A DNA stretch of 64,000 nucleotides from Streptomyces europaeiscabiei (GTDB lineage: Bacteria; Actinomycetota; Actinomycetes; Streptomycetales; Streptomycetaceae): assembly GCF_036346855.1 (NCBI RefSeq), contig NZ_CP107841.1, positions 2,670,001 to 2,734,000 of the forward strand, written 5' to 3'. Position numbers and translations under genes: made by a program. Of the stretch, positions 17,276-25,031 are shown piece by piece (the first letter of the stretch is position 1; every line of letters starts with the position of its first letter). Below the pieces are notes generated by a model. That model had not been told where the DNA came from and ran no database searches. It saw nothing but the letters and a program-made list of their open reading frames with translations.

Positions 17276-18043
17276 ATGTACGACATGAGTACACGCAAGC
17301 GAGCACTCGCACTGGTCTCCCAGGGGCGCAGCCTCAACTCAGTGAGCCGAGAGACTGGCGTCTCACGATCGGCGATCCGGTGTTGGCTGACCCGGATCGA
17401 ACCACTTGAACGCACACCTCCCTGTGTCCGATGCCGGGACACACCAGGAGCACCGGAAGACCCCGCAACGTATGCCTATCTACTGGGTCTCTACCTGGGC
17501 GACGGCTACATCATCTCCAAACCGCGGCAGCGCTATCTGATGGTCACGTGTACGGCGTCCTGGCCCGGTCTGATCGATGCAGCCGAGGACGCCATGCGCA
17601 AGGTGCTGCCCTGGCCCAGCGTCAGCCGACTCCAGCGAGCTGGGTGCGTCGACGTGAAGTCCTTCACCAGGCATTGGACTTGCCTCTTCCCTCAGCACGG
17701 CCCCGGCAAGAAGCACGAGCGCCGAATCGCTCTAGAAGCCTGGCAGCAAGCCATCGTCGACACCCACCCCTGGGACTTCGTCCGAGGCCTCATCCACTCC
17801 GACGGCTGTCGACTGACCAACTGGACGACCCGCCTGGTCGGCGGCGAACGCAAGCGCTACGAGTACCCGCGCTACTTCTTCACCAACAAGTCCGACGACA
17901 TCCGGCAGCTCTACACCGACACCCTCGACAAGCTCGGCATCGAGTGGACGCACTGCACCCGCGACGGCAACCCGTACAACATCTCCGTCGCCAAGAAGGC
18001 CTCCGTCGCCCTCATGGACACCCACGTAGGCCCGAAGTACTGA
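17276..18043 (+). CDS. HTH plus LAGLIDADG-motif protein (free-standing homing-endonuclease-like)
   Basis: The 255-residue protein starts with a homeodomain-like helix-turn-helix (RKRALALVSQGRSLNSVSRETGVSRSAIRCW, residues about 7-37) and then a Cys pair (CVRC, 50-53). Two LAGLIDADG-type motifs follow: YLLGLYLGDGYI (68-79) and FVRGLIHSDGCR (168-179), spaced as in monomeric two-motif endonucleases, each with its acidic residue. It is not inside an intron or intein. The gene directly follows the tRNA terminator. Streptomycetes carry related proteins annotated as transcriptional regulators. Whether it cuts DNA or only binds it is not decided by the sequence. Confidence 0.8.
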   Translation: MYDMSTRKRALALVSQGRSLNSVSRETGVSRSAIRCWLTRIEPLERTPPCVRCRDTPGAPEDPATYAYLLGLYLGDGYIISKPRQRYLMVTCTASWPGLIDAAEDAMRKVLPWPSVSRLQRAGCVDVKSFTRHWTCLFPQHGPGKKHERRIALEAWQQAIVDTHPWDFVRGLIHSDGCRLTNWTTRLVGGERKRYEYPRYFFTNKSDDIRQLYTDTLDKLGIEWTHCTRDGNPYNISVAKKASVALMDTHVGPKY

Positions 18044-18052
18044 CCCCCTACT

Positions 18053-19489
18053 TCACTTCGGGCTGTCGTCCGTCCCGATGTGATGCACCCGCACCATGTT
18101 CGTGAAGCCCGCGACCCCCGGCGGTGAGCCCGCCGTGATCACGACCACGTCCCCCTTCTTGCAGCGGCCGTACTTGAGCAGCAGCTCATCCACCTGGTCG
18201 ACCATCGCGTCCGTCGAGTCGACACTCGGGCCCAGGAAGGTCTCCACCCCCCACGTGAGGCTCAACTGCGAGCGTGTCGCCGGGTCCGGGGTGAAGGCCA
18301 GGAGGGGAATCGGCGACCGGTAGCGGGAGAGGCGGCGGGCCGTGTCGCCGGACTGGCTGAAGGCGACCAGGAACCTGGCGTCGAGGAAGTCGCCGATCTC
18401 GGCGGCCGCGCGGGCCATCGCGCCGCCCTGGGTGCGGGGTTTGTTGTGCTCGGTGAGGGGCGGGAGGCCCTTCACGAGCATGTCCTCCTCCGCCGCCGCC
18501 ACGATCCGGCTCATCGTGCGGACCGCCTCCACCGCGTACTTGCCGACGCTCGTCTCGCCGGAGAGCATCACCGCGTCCGTGCCGTCGAGGACCGCGTTGG
18601 CGACGTCGCTGACCTCGGCGCGTGTCGGCCGGGAGTTGTTGATCATCGAGTCGAGCATCTGCGTGGCGACGATGACCGGCTTGGCGTTGCGCTTCGCGAG
18701 CTTGACCGTGCGCTTCTGGACCAGCGGGACCTGTTCGAGGGGCATCTCGACGCCCAGGTCGCCGCGCGCGACCATGATGCCGTCGAAGGCCGCGACGATC
18801 TCCTCGATGTTGTCGACCGCCTGCGGTTTCTCGATCTTGGCGATGACGGGGAGTCGGCGGCCTGCCTCATCCATGATCTGGTGGACGCGTTCGATGTCCC
18901 GGCCGGAGCGGACGAAGGACAGCGCGATGACGTCGAAGCCCGTGCTGAGCGCCCAGCGGAGGTCTTCCTCGTCCTTGTCCGACAGCGCCGGCACCGATAC
19001 GGCGACTCCCGGCAGGTTCAGTCCCTTGTTGTCCGAGACGACGCCGCCTTCGACGACCCTGGTGTGGACTCGGGGGCCGTCCACGGCCGTGACTTCCAGC
19101 GTGACCTTGCCGTCGTCGACGAGGATGTGGTCGCCGGGGCTGACGTCGGCCGCCAGGCCGCCGTACGTCGTGCCGCAGATCTCGCTGTCCCCTTCCACTC
19201 CCTCCTCGACGCTGATCGTGAAGGTGTCGTCGCGTTCAAGGAGTACGGGGCCTTCGGTGAAGTGGCCGAGGCGGATCTTCGGGCCTTGAAGGTCGGCGAG
19301 GGTGCCGACGCTGCGGCCGGTCTCGTCGGCGGCCTTGCGGACGTGCTGGTAGCGCTCGTCGTGTTCGGCGTGGCCGCCGTGGCTGAGGTTGAAGCGGGCG
19401 ATGTCCATGCCGGCCTCGACCAGGGCCTTGATCTGGTCGTACGAGTCGGAGGCGGGCCCGAGGGTGCAGACGATCTTTGCTCGGCGCAT
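18053..19489 (-). CDS. pyk: Pyruvate kinase
   Basis: This 478-residue glycolytic enzyme converts phosphoenolpyruvate and ADP to pyruvate and ATP. It opens with MRRAKIVCTLGPAS and contains GMDIARFNLSHG, LADLQGPKIRLG, the metal/substrate region VARGDLGVEMP and the helix TDAVMLSGETSVGKYAVEAV. Length and all domains (A, B, C) are complete. It converges with the LAGLIDADG gene with a gap of only 9 bp. Confidence 0.97.
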   Translation of the reverse strand: MRRAKIVCTLGPASDSYDQIKALVEAGMDIARFNLSHGGHAEHDERYQHVRKAADETGRSVGTLADLQGPKIRLGHFTEGPVLLERDDTFTISVEEGVEGDSEICGTTYGGLAADVSPGDHILVDDGKVTLEVTAVDGPRVHTRVVEGGVVSDNKGLNLPGVAVSVPALSDKDEEDLRWALSTGFDVIALSFVRSGRDIERVHQIMDEAGRRLPVIAKIEKPQAVDNIEEIVAAFDGIMVARGDLGVEMPLEQVPLVQKRTVKLAKRNAKPVIVATQMLDSMINNSRPTRAEVSDVANAVLDGTDAVMLSGETSVGKYAVEAVRTMSRIVAAAEEDMLVKGLPPLTEHNKPRTQGGAMARAAAEIGDFLDARFLVAFSQSGDTARRLSRYRSPIPLLAFTPDPATRSQLSLTWGVETFLGPSVDSTDAMVDQVDELLLKYGRCKKGDVVVITAGSPPGVAGFTNMVRVHHIGTDDSPK

Positions 19490-19637
19490 GTTTCGAGCCT
19501 ATGGCTTACCCACCGGTAGTGATTTGGTGGAGCGTGACTACTCAACGGCCTTTGGGTGAAAGGTAATTGACAAGTGGTCACAAGGGTTGAAGGGTGCTCC
19601 GGCCCGAGCGGCCCGGGGCGCTTCTGCGGCAGGCTGG

Positions 19638-20354
19638 TCACAGTTGTGGCGGGAGCATCGTGAAGCGGGCGTTGACCTGTGCGTGGACGTGCTGGCGTTG
19701 GGGTTCCAGGTCGAGGGGGGCGGCGGTGGTGTCCTCGGCTTCGGCGATCATGGATCGCATACGTCCGCCGTGGGCGGCGTGGTGGATGGGCTGGGGGGCC
19801 TCCGCGCCGATGTCGGCGAGTTCGACCAGGGCGGCCAGGGAGGTTCCCAGGGCCTCGGCGTACTCTCTGGCGCGCTGCACGGCTTCCCGTACGGCCTGCT
19901 GTCGGGCTCGTTTGTGGGCGGGTGAGTCGGGGCGGAGGGACCACCAGGGGCCGTCGACGCGTGTGAGGTCGAGGTCGGCGAGGCGTGTGGTGAGTTCGCC
20001 CAGTGCGGTGAAGTCGGTCAGCTCGGCGGTGATGTGGACGCGGCCGTGGTAGGCCTGGATCCTTTCGCCTCTGCCTTTCTCCTTCAGTTCGGGGGTGATG
20101 GAGAGGGCGCCGGTCTCCAGTCGTTCGACTGCTTCGCCGTAGGTCTTGACGAGGTCGAGGACGGTGGTGTTGCGGCGGGTGAGGTCGTCGAGGGCGGCGC
20201 GCCGGTCCTTGCCTCGGGCGAGGACGGTGACTGTGATGCGGGCTGTTTCGGGGTCGACTTCGAGGTGGGCTTCGCCGCGGACGGCGATGCGGGGCGCGTC
20301 GGGGGTGCCGTAGGGGACGGCGGTGGGGTGGGTTTCCTCTGGGCTGGTGGCCAT
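19638..20354 (-). CDS. SIMPL domain protein
   Basis: The 238-residue protein has the SIMPL (DUF541) domain, with the repeated beta-alpha pattern IAVRGEAHLEVDPETARITVTVLARGKDR and later ARQQAVREAVQRAREYAEALG. No signal peptide is visible, unlike many Gram-negative relatives, so a cytoplasmic location is likely here. ATG 20354 is preceded by GTGGGA and is chosen over an in-frame upstream start at 20402. Function of the family is poorly known. Confidence 0.8.
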   Translation of the reverse strand: MATSPEETHPTAVPYGTPDAPRIAVRGEAHLEVDPETARITVTVLARGKDRRAALDDLTRRNTTVLDLVKTYGEAVERLETGALSITPELKEKGRGERIQAYHGRVHITAELTDFTALGELTTRLADLDLTRVDGPWWSLRPDSPAHKRARQQAVREAVQRAREYAEALGTSLAALVELADIGAEAPQPIHHAAHGGRMRSMIAEAEDTTAAPLDLEPQRQHVHAQVNARFTMLPPQL

Positions 20355-20452
20355 ACGTCCCACTCTGTCATCGGCGGTGTGGTCGCCGACCCCGCAGGTC
20401 ACCAGATCGAAACCTGTTGGGTCTGTTGCGGTGGGGGCGGTGCGGGTCAGAA

Positions 20453-20507
20453 TCTACGCGCGTCGTCGCATGTGGTCGTTTGTTCTGTCGGCCATTGTCT
20501 ACGCGCG
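20453..20507 (+). promoter_or_regulatory. Paired TCTACGCGCG motif upstream of the 5'-nucleotidase
   Basis: The 10-mer TCTACGCGCG occurs at 20453-20462 and again at 20498-20507, 45 bp apart on the same strand, in the intergenic space before the nucleotidase. Each contains the palindrome CGCG. The arrangement suggests a regulator-binding or promoter element, but the factor is unknown. Confidence 0.4.
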
Positions 20508-20541
20508 TTGAGATCGTCCGTTCCCCCGAGGAGTACCCGAC

Positions 20542-22350
20542 ATGCCCTTGAACCGCCGGAAGTTCCTGAAGAAGTCGGCCGTGACCGGTGCGGGAGTGGC
20601 CATCGCCGGTTCGGCCATGGCCCCGAGTGCGCAGGCGGCCGAGGTGAAGGGTGGCAGGAAGAAGGACCCGACGCGGTACGGCTTCACCGTGATGGGGACG
20701 ACCGACCTGCACGGCAATGTCTTCAACTGGGACTACTTCACGGACAAGGAGTTCGACGACAAGGCGCACAACGATGTCGGTCTGGCCAAGATCTCCACGC
20801 TGGTGAACCAGATCCGCGAGGAGAAGGGGCGGCGGAACACGCTGCTCATCGACGCCGGTGACACCATCCAGGGCACGCAGCTGTCGTACTACTACGCGAA
20901 GGTGGACCCGATCACCGCCAAGGGTGGTCCGGTGCATCCGATGGCGCAGGCGATGAACGCGATGGACTACGACGCGGCGGCGCTGGGCAACCACGAGTTC
21001 AACTACGGCATTCCGGTGCTGCGGAAGTTCCAGAAGCAGTGTCGTTTCCCGCTGCTGGGTGCGAACGCGCTGGATGCGAAGACTCTGCTCCCGGCCTTCC
21101 CGCCGTACAGCATGCACCGGATGCGTGTGCCGCACGGGCCGGATGTGAAGGTGGCGGTCCTGGGTCTGACGAACCCGGGTATCGCGATCTGGGACAAGGC
21201 CAATGTGCAGGGGAAGATGACGTTCCCGGGGCTGGAGGAGCAGGCGGCGAAGTGGGTGCCGAAGCTTCGGTCGATGGGGGCGGATGTCGTCATCGTGTCG
21301 GCGCACAGCGGGTCTTCGGGCACCTCTTCGTACGGTGATCAGTTGCCGTACATCGAGAACGCGGCCGGGCTGGTGGCCGAGCAGGTGCCGGGGATCGACG
21401 CGATTCTGGTGGGGCACGCGCACACGGAGATCCCGGAGTACTTCGTCACCAACAAGGAGACCGGCAAGCAGGTGGTGCTGTCGGAGCCGCTGAAGTGGGG
21501 GCAGCGGCTGACGCTGTTCGACTTCGAGCTGGTGTGGAGCAAGGGCTCCTGGAAGGTCGAGAAGGTCGGCGCGCAGGTTCTCAACTCCAACACGGTGGAG
21601 GAGGACCCGAAGATCGTGTCGATGCTCGTCGACGAGCACAAGAAGGTCGTCGCGTACGTCAACCAGATCATCGGTACGAACGCGGCCGAGATGACGTCGG
21701 TGGAGGCGCCGTACAAGGATGTGGCGATCATCGATCTGATCAACCACATCCAGGCCGACACGGTGAAGCAGGCTCTTTCCGCTTCCGAGTACGCGTCGCT
21801 GCCGGTGTTGTCGCAGGCGGCGGCGTTCTCGCGGAGTGCGGTGATTCCGGCGGGGAACGTCAGTATTCGGGACGTGGCGGGTCTGTACGTCTTCGAGAAC
21901 ACGCTGGAGGCGCGTCTGATGACGGGTGCGCAGATGAAGGCGTATCTGGAGTACTCGGCGAACTACTTCGTGCAGACGGCGGCGGACGCGGCGGTCGATC
22001 CGGCGAAGCTGACGAACGCGAACGGGACGCCGGACTACAACTACGACGCGGTGAGTGGTCTGTCGTACGAGATCGACATCGCGAAGCCGGCGGGGTCGCG
22101 GATCGTGAATGTGCGGTTCGAGGGTGCGGCGTTGGCGGACGACCAGAAGTTCGTGTTCGCGGTGAACAACTACCGGGCCAACGGCGGTGGCAACTTCCCG
22201 CATGTCGCCGCGGCCCAGCTGTTGTGGTCGAACTCGGACGAGATCCGTAACACGATGATCGCGTGGGTGAAGGCGAAGGGGTCGATCGACCCGGCGGCGT
22301 TCGCGTCGGTGGACTGGAAGCTGACGCGGAACGGTACGCCGGTCTTCTAG
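20542..22350 (+). CDS. Tat-exported 5'-nucleotidase / cyclic phosphodiesterase
   Basis: The 602-residue protein carries a twin-arginine signal (NRRKFLKKSAVTGAGVAIAGSAMAPSAQA). The calcineurin-like metallophosphoesterase domain has dimetal ligands in TTDLHGN, IDAGDTIQG, ALGNHEFNYG, VSAHSG and VGHAHTE. The C-terminal 5'-nucleotidase domain follows (NVSIRDVAGLYVFENTLEARLMTGAQMKAYLEYSANYF, NNYRANGGG). Exported enzymes of this type dephosphorylate nucleotides or 2',3'-cyclic nucleotides to scavenge phosphate and nucleosides. ATG 20542 follows GAGGAG. It converges with the SGNH gene only 16 bp away. Confidence 0.92.
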   Translation: MPLNRRKFLKKSAVTGAGVAIAGSAMAPSAQAAEVKGGRKKDPTRYGFTVMGTTDLHGNVFNWDYFTDKEFDDKAHNDVGLAKISTLVNQIREEKGRRNTLLIDAGDTIQGTQLSYYYAKVDPITAKGGPVHPMAQAMNAMDYDAAALGNHEFNYGIPVLRKFQKQCRFPLLGANALDAKTLLPAFPPYSMHRMRVPHGPDVKVAVLGLTNPGIAIWDKANVQGKMTFPGLEEQAAKWVPKLRSMGADVVIVSAHSGSSGTSSYGDQLPYIENAAGLVAEQVPGIDAILVGHAHTEIPEYFVTNKETGKQVVLSEPLKWGQRLTLFDFELVWSKGSWKVEKVGAQVLNSNTVEEDPKIVSMLVDEHKKVVAYVNQIIGTNAAEMTSVEAPYKDVAIIDLINHIQADTVKQALSASEYASLPVLSQAAAFSRSAVIPAGNVSIRDVAGLYVFENTLEARLMTGAQMKAYLEYSANYFVQTAADAAVDPAKLTNANGTPDYNYDAVSGLSYEIDIAKPAGSRIVNVRFEGAALADDQKFVFAVNNYRANGGGNFPHVAAAQLLWSNSDEIRNTMIAWVKAKGSIDPAAFASVDWKLTRNGTPVF

Positions 22351-22366
22351 AGGTTGTGCCCGTCTT

Positions 22367-23530
22367 CTAGAGGTTCAGGAGTGACAGGTCCACGGCGTCG
22401 GCGATGGCTTTCGCGCCGGCGTCGTTGACGTGGAGGCCGTCGCCGCTGTTGTAGTCGTCGTGGATGCGGGTGGGGTGGTCCGGGTCCGCGACGGCGGCGG
22501 CGATGTCGATGACGGCGTCGAAGGGGTGGGTGTCGCCGAGGAGCCAGGTGTTGACCTCGGCGCGTACGGCTTGGCCTTCGTCGGTGTCGTAGCCGGGGTA
22601 GACGGTGCCGGCGTAGGGGCCGAGGGTGGCACCGATGACGGTGAGGCCGGCGGTGTGGAGGCGGTCGGCGAGGGTGGTCAGTGCGGTGGTGAGGTCGGCG
22701 GCCGTGGGGAGTTTGGCGGGTTCGGGGAAGGCGATGGCGCCGGGCAGGCCGAGGTCGTTGAGGCCGGCGTGGATGATGACGTGGCTGGCGCCGGGTATGT
22801 CGAGGACGTCGTGGTCGACGCGGGAGAGCAGGTGGGCGCCGATCTCGTCGGTGAGGAGGCGGTTGCCGGAGATGCCGGTGGCGACGACCCAGCCGTCTGT
22901 GAGGCGGCGGTCGAGCTGGGCGGGGAAGCTGCTGCCGGTGCCGGGGGTGGTGGCCATGCCCTCGATCCAGGAGTCTCCGAAGGCGACGGCGATGCGGGTG
23001 TTGTCGGTGGCGAGGACGTCGATGCCGGTGACGAAGTGCCCGGTGATGAGTTCGTCGGATTCGTCGAGGGACGCGGCGGTGAGCTGGTCGCCGGGGACGG
23101 CGTGGCCGACGTCGTAGGGGATCGCGGTGTGTGTGGTGAGGCCGGTGTCGCCGGGGAGGTAGAGGCTGAGGGCGAGTTCCTCGCCTGCGGTGACGGGGCC
23201 TTCTACGGGGTCGCTGATGATCTCCTCGCCGGGTGGGACGGTGACGGTTTCGGCGCCGGCGAAGAGGAGGGTGACGTCGGTGGCGGGGTCGATGGCGCTG
23301 CCTTCGGTGCGGCGGGCGAGGTGGGCGCCGCCGATGTCGAGGGGTGTGCGGCCGTAGAGGTTGCTGAGGCGGACGCGTAGGGCCTCGCCGCCGCCTGCCG
23401 GGCGGAGGGTCTGTCGTACGGTCTGGTCGGTGAAGCTTCGGACTTCGAAGAGTTTGAAGGCTTCTTGGGGGTCGATCACGGCGGAGCGGTGGGCGGCGAT
23501 CCAGGTCGTGCCCGTGCGAGTGCTGGTCAT
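22367..23530 (-). CDS. SGNH/GDSL-family hydrolase
   Basis: This 387-residue protein has an N-terminal beta-sandwich-like half (residues about 1-170) and a C-terminal SGNH esterase domain. Catalytic blocks are visible: Ser in FGDSWIEG (block I), Gly in GISGNRLL (II), Asn in HAGLNDLG (III) and Asp/His in DGLHVNDAG (V). No export signal is seen, so it appears cytoplasmic. The two-part architecture resembles other actinobacterial SGNH hydrolases of about 400 residues. The substrate is unknown; carbohydrate esters or lipids are possible. Confidence 0.87.
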   Translation of the reverse strand: MTSTRTGTTWIAAHRSAVIDPQEAFKLFEVRSFTDQTVRQTLRPAGGGEALRVRLSNLYGRTPLDIGGAHLARRTEGSAIDPATDVTLLFAGAETVTVPPGEEIISDPVEGPVTAGEELALSLYLPGDTGLTTHTAIPYDVGHAVPGDQLTAASLDESDELITGHFVTGIDVLATDNTRIAVAFGDSWIEGMATTPGTGSSFPAQLDRRLTDGWVVATGISGNRLLTDEIGAHLLSRVDHDVLDIPGASHVIIHAGLNDLGLPGAIAFPEPAKLPTAADLTTALTTLADRLHTAGLTVIGATLGPYAGTVYPGYDTDEGQAVRAEVNTWLLGDTHPFDAVIDIAAAVADPDHPTRIHDDYNSGDGLHVNDAGAKAIADAVDLSLLNL

Positions 23531-23594
23531 GGCCGCAAGGTAGGCAGATTTTTTGCAGCCGTCACCACTCCTGCCCTACTTCTTTGCTCGTCGA

Positions 23595-25031
23595 TTACCT
23601 CAGGTCGACGAGTGGGGTCAGTGGGGTGAGGGTTTGCTCCTGCCGGGCGGGTGGGATCTGTGGCCGGGGTTCGAGGCCGAACGTGGTGAAGGCGGTGCGG
23701 CCGGGCAGGGGGTAGGGCTCTTTGCCGGTGAGGGTGTTGAGGATGGTGGCGCTGCGCCAGGCGGCGAGGCCGAGGTCGGGGGCGCCGATGCCGTGGGTGT
23801 GCAGTTCGGCGTTCTGGACGTAGACGCGGCAGCCGGTGGCGGTGACGGACGGGTCGAGGATCATCCGGAATCTGTCGTCGACGCGGGGGCGCTCGCGGCT
23901 GTCGCGCCGCATGTACGGGTCGAGGCCGGCGAGCACGCGGTCGAGGGGCCGCTCGTGGTAGCCGGTGGCGAGGACGACGGCGTCGGTGGTGAGGCGGGAG
24001 CGGGCGCCCTGTTCGAGGTGTTCGAGGTGGAGTTCGACTTTGGTGGTGGCGAGCCGGCCGGCCGTGCGGACGTGTACGCCGGGGGTGAGGACGGCGTCGG
24101 GCCAGCCGCCGTCGAGGGTGCGGCGGTACAGCTCGTCGTGGATGGCGGCGATCGTGTCGGCGTCGATGCCCTTGTGGAGCTGCCATTGGGCGGTGACGAG
24201 CCGGTCCCGGGTCGGTTCGGCGAGGGCGTGGAAGTAGCGGGTGTAGTCCGGCGTGAAGTGTTCGAGGCCCAGCTTGGAGTACTCCATGGGCGCGAACGCC
24301 TCCGTGCGGCCGAGCCAGTGCAGTCGTTCCCGGCCGGGGGGCCGGTGGCGCAGCAGGTCGAGGAAGACCTCGGCTCCGGACTGTCCCGCGCCGATGACGG
24401 TGATGTGTCCGGCGGCCAGGAGGCGGTCGCGCTCGTCGAGGTAGTCCGCGGCGTGGATGACGGGCACGCCGGCCGCCTCGACGAGCGGCTTGAGGGGTTC
24501 GGGAACGTACGGTTCGGTGCCGACGCCGAGCACGATGTTCCGTGCGTAGGTACGGCCGAGTGCCGCGGTCTGTCCGTCGCCGTCCAGTTGGGTGTGGTCG
24601 ACCTCGAACAGGTCGCGTTCGGGGTTCCAGCGCACCGAGTCGACCTGGTGGCCGAACCGCAGTCCCGGAAGGTTCTCGGCGACCCAGCGGCAGTAGGCGT
24701 CGTATTCGGCGCGCTGGATGTGGAATCGCTCGGCGAAGTAGAACGGGTAGAGCCGGTCGCGGGTCCTGAGGTAGTTCAGGAACGACCAGGGGCTCTTGGG
24801 GTCGGCGAGCGTCACCAGGTCGGCGAGGAAGGGGACTTGGACGGTGGCGCCTTCGATGAGCAGTCCCGGGTGCCAGTCGAAGGCGGGGCGCTGTTCGTAG
24901 AAGACGGCGTCGAGTTCGGCTAGGGGTTGTGCGAGGGCGGCGAGCGAGAGGTTGGCGGGTCCGATGCCGACGCCGACGAGGTCGCGGGGGGCTTCGGGTT
25001 CCGGCTGGTCGTGCTCTGGGGGCGTGCTCAT
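23595..25031 (-). CDS. Lysine/cadaverine N-hydroxylase-type flavin monooxygenase
   Basis: The 478-residue protein belongs to the IucD/SidA/PvdA (DesB-like) N-hydroxylating monooxygenases. It shows the FAD site GVGIGPANLSLAAL, the NADPH site VIGAGQSGAEVF and the C-terminal ATGYHERP motif. These enzymes hydroxylate the terminal amine of lysine, ornithine or cadaverine to begin hydroxamate siderophore synthesis. ATG 25031 overlaps the stop of the upstream decarboxylase (ATGA), so the pair is one operon. The longer open frame extending to 26282 is antisense-like Arg/Pro-rich sequence and was rejected. Confidence 0.9.
   Translation of the reverse strand: MSTPPEHDQPEPEAPRDLVGVGIGPANLSLAALAQPLAELDAVFYEQRPAFDWHPGLLIEGATVQVPFLADLVTLADPKSPWSFLNYLRTRDRLYPFYFAERFHIQRAEYDAYCRWVAENLPGLRFGHQVDSVRWNPERDLFEVDHTQLDGDGQTAALGRTYARNIVLGVGTEPYVPEPLKPLVEAAGVPVIHAADYLDERDRLLAAGHITVIGAGQSGAEVFLDLLRHRPPGRERLHWLGRTEAFAPMEYSKLGLEHFTPDYTRYFHALAEPTRDRLVTAQWQLHKGIDADTIAAIHDELYRRTLDGGWPDAVLTPGVHVRTAGRLATTKVELHLEHLEQGARSRLTTDAVVLATGYHERPLDRVLAGLDPYMRRDSRERPRVDDRFRMILDPSVTATGCRVYVQNAELHTHGIGAPDLGLAAWRSATILNTLTGKEPYPLPGRTAFTTFGLEPRPQIPPARQEQTLTPLTPLVDLR

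Noticed and set aside
17097..18060. Integrated element using the tRNA 3' end as attachment site
   Set aside because: No second copy of the tRNA 3' segment and no integrase were found downstream; only the LAGLIDADG gene is present.
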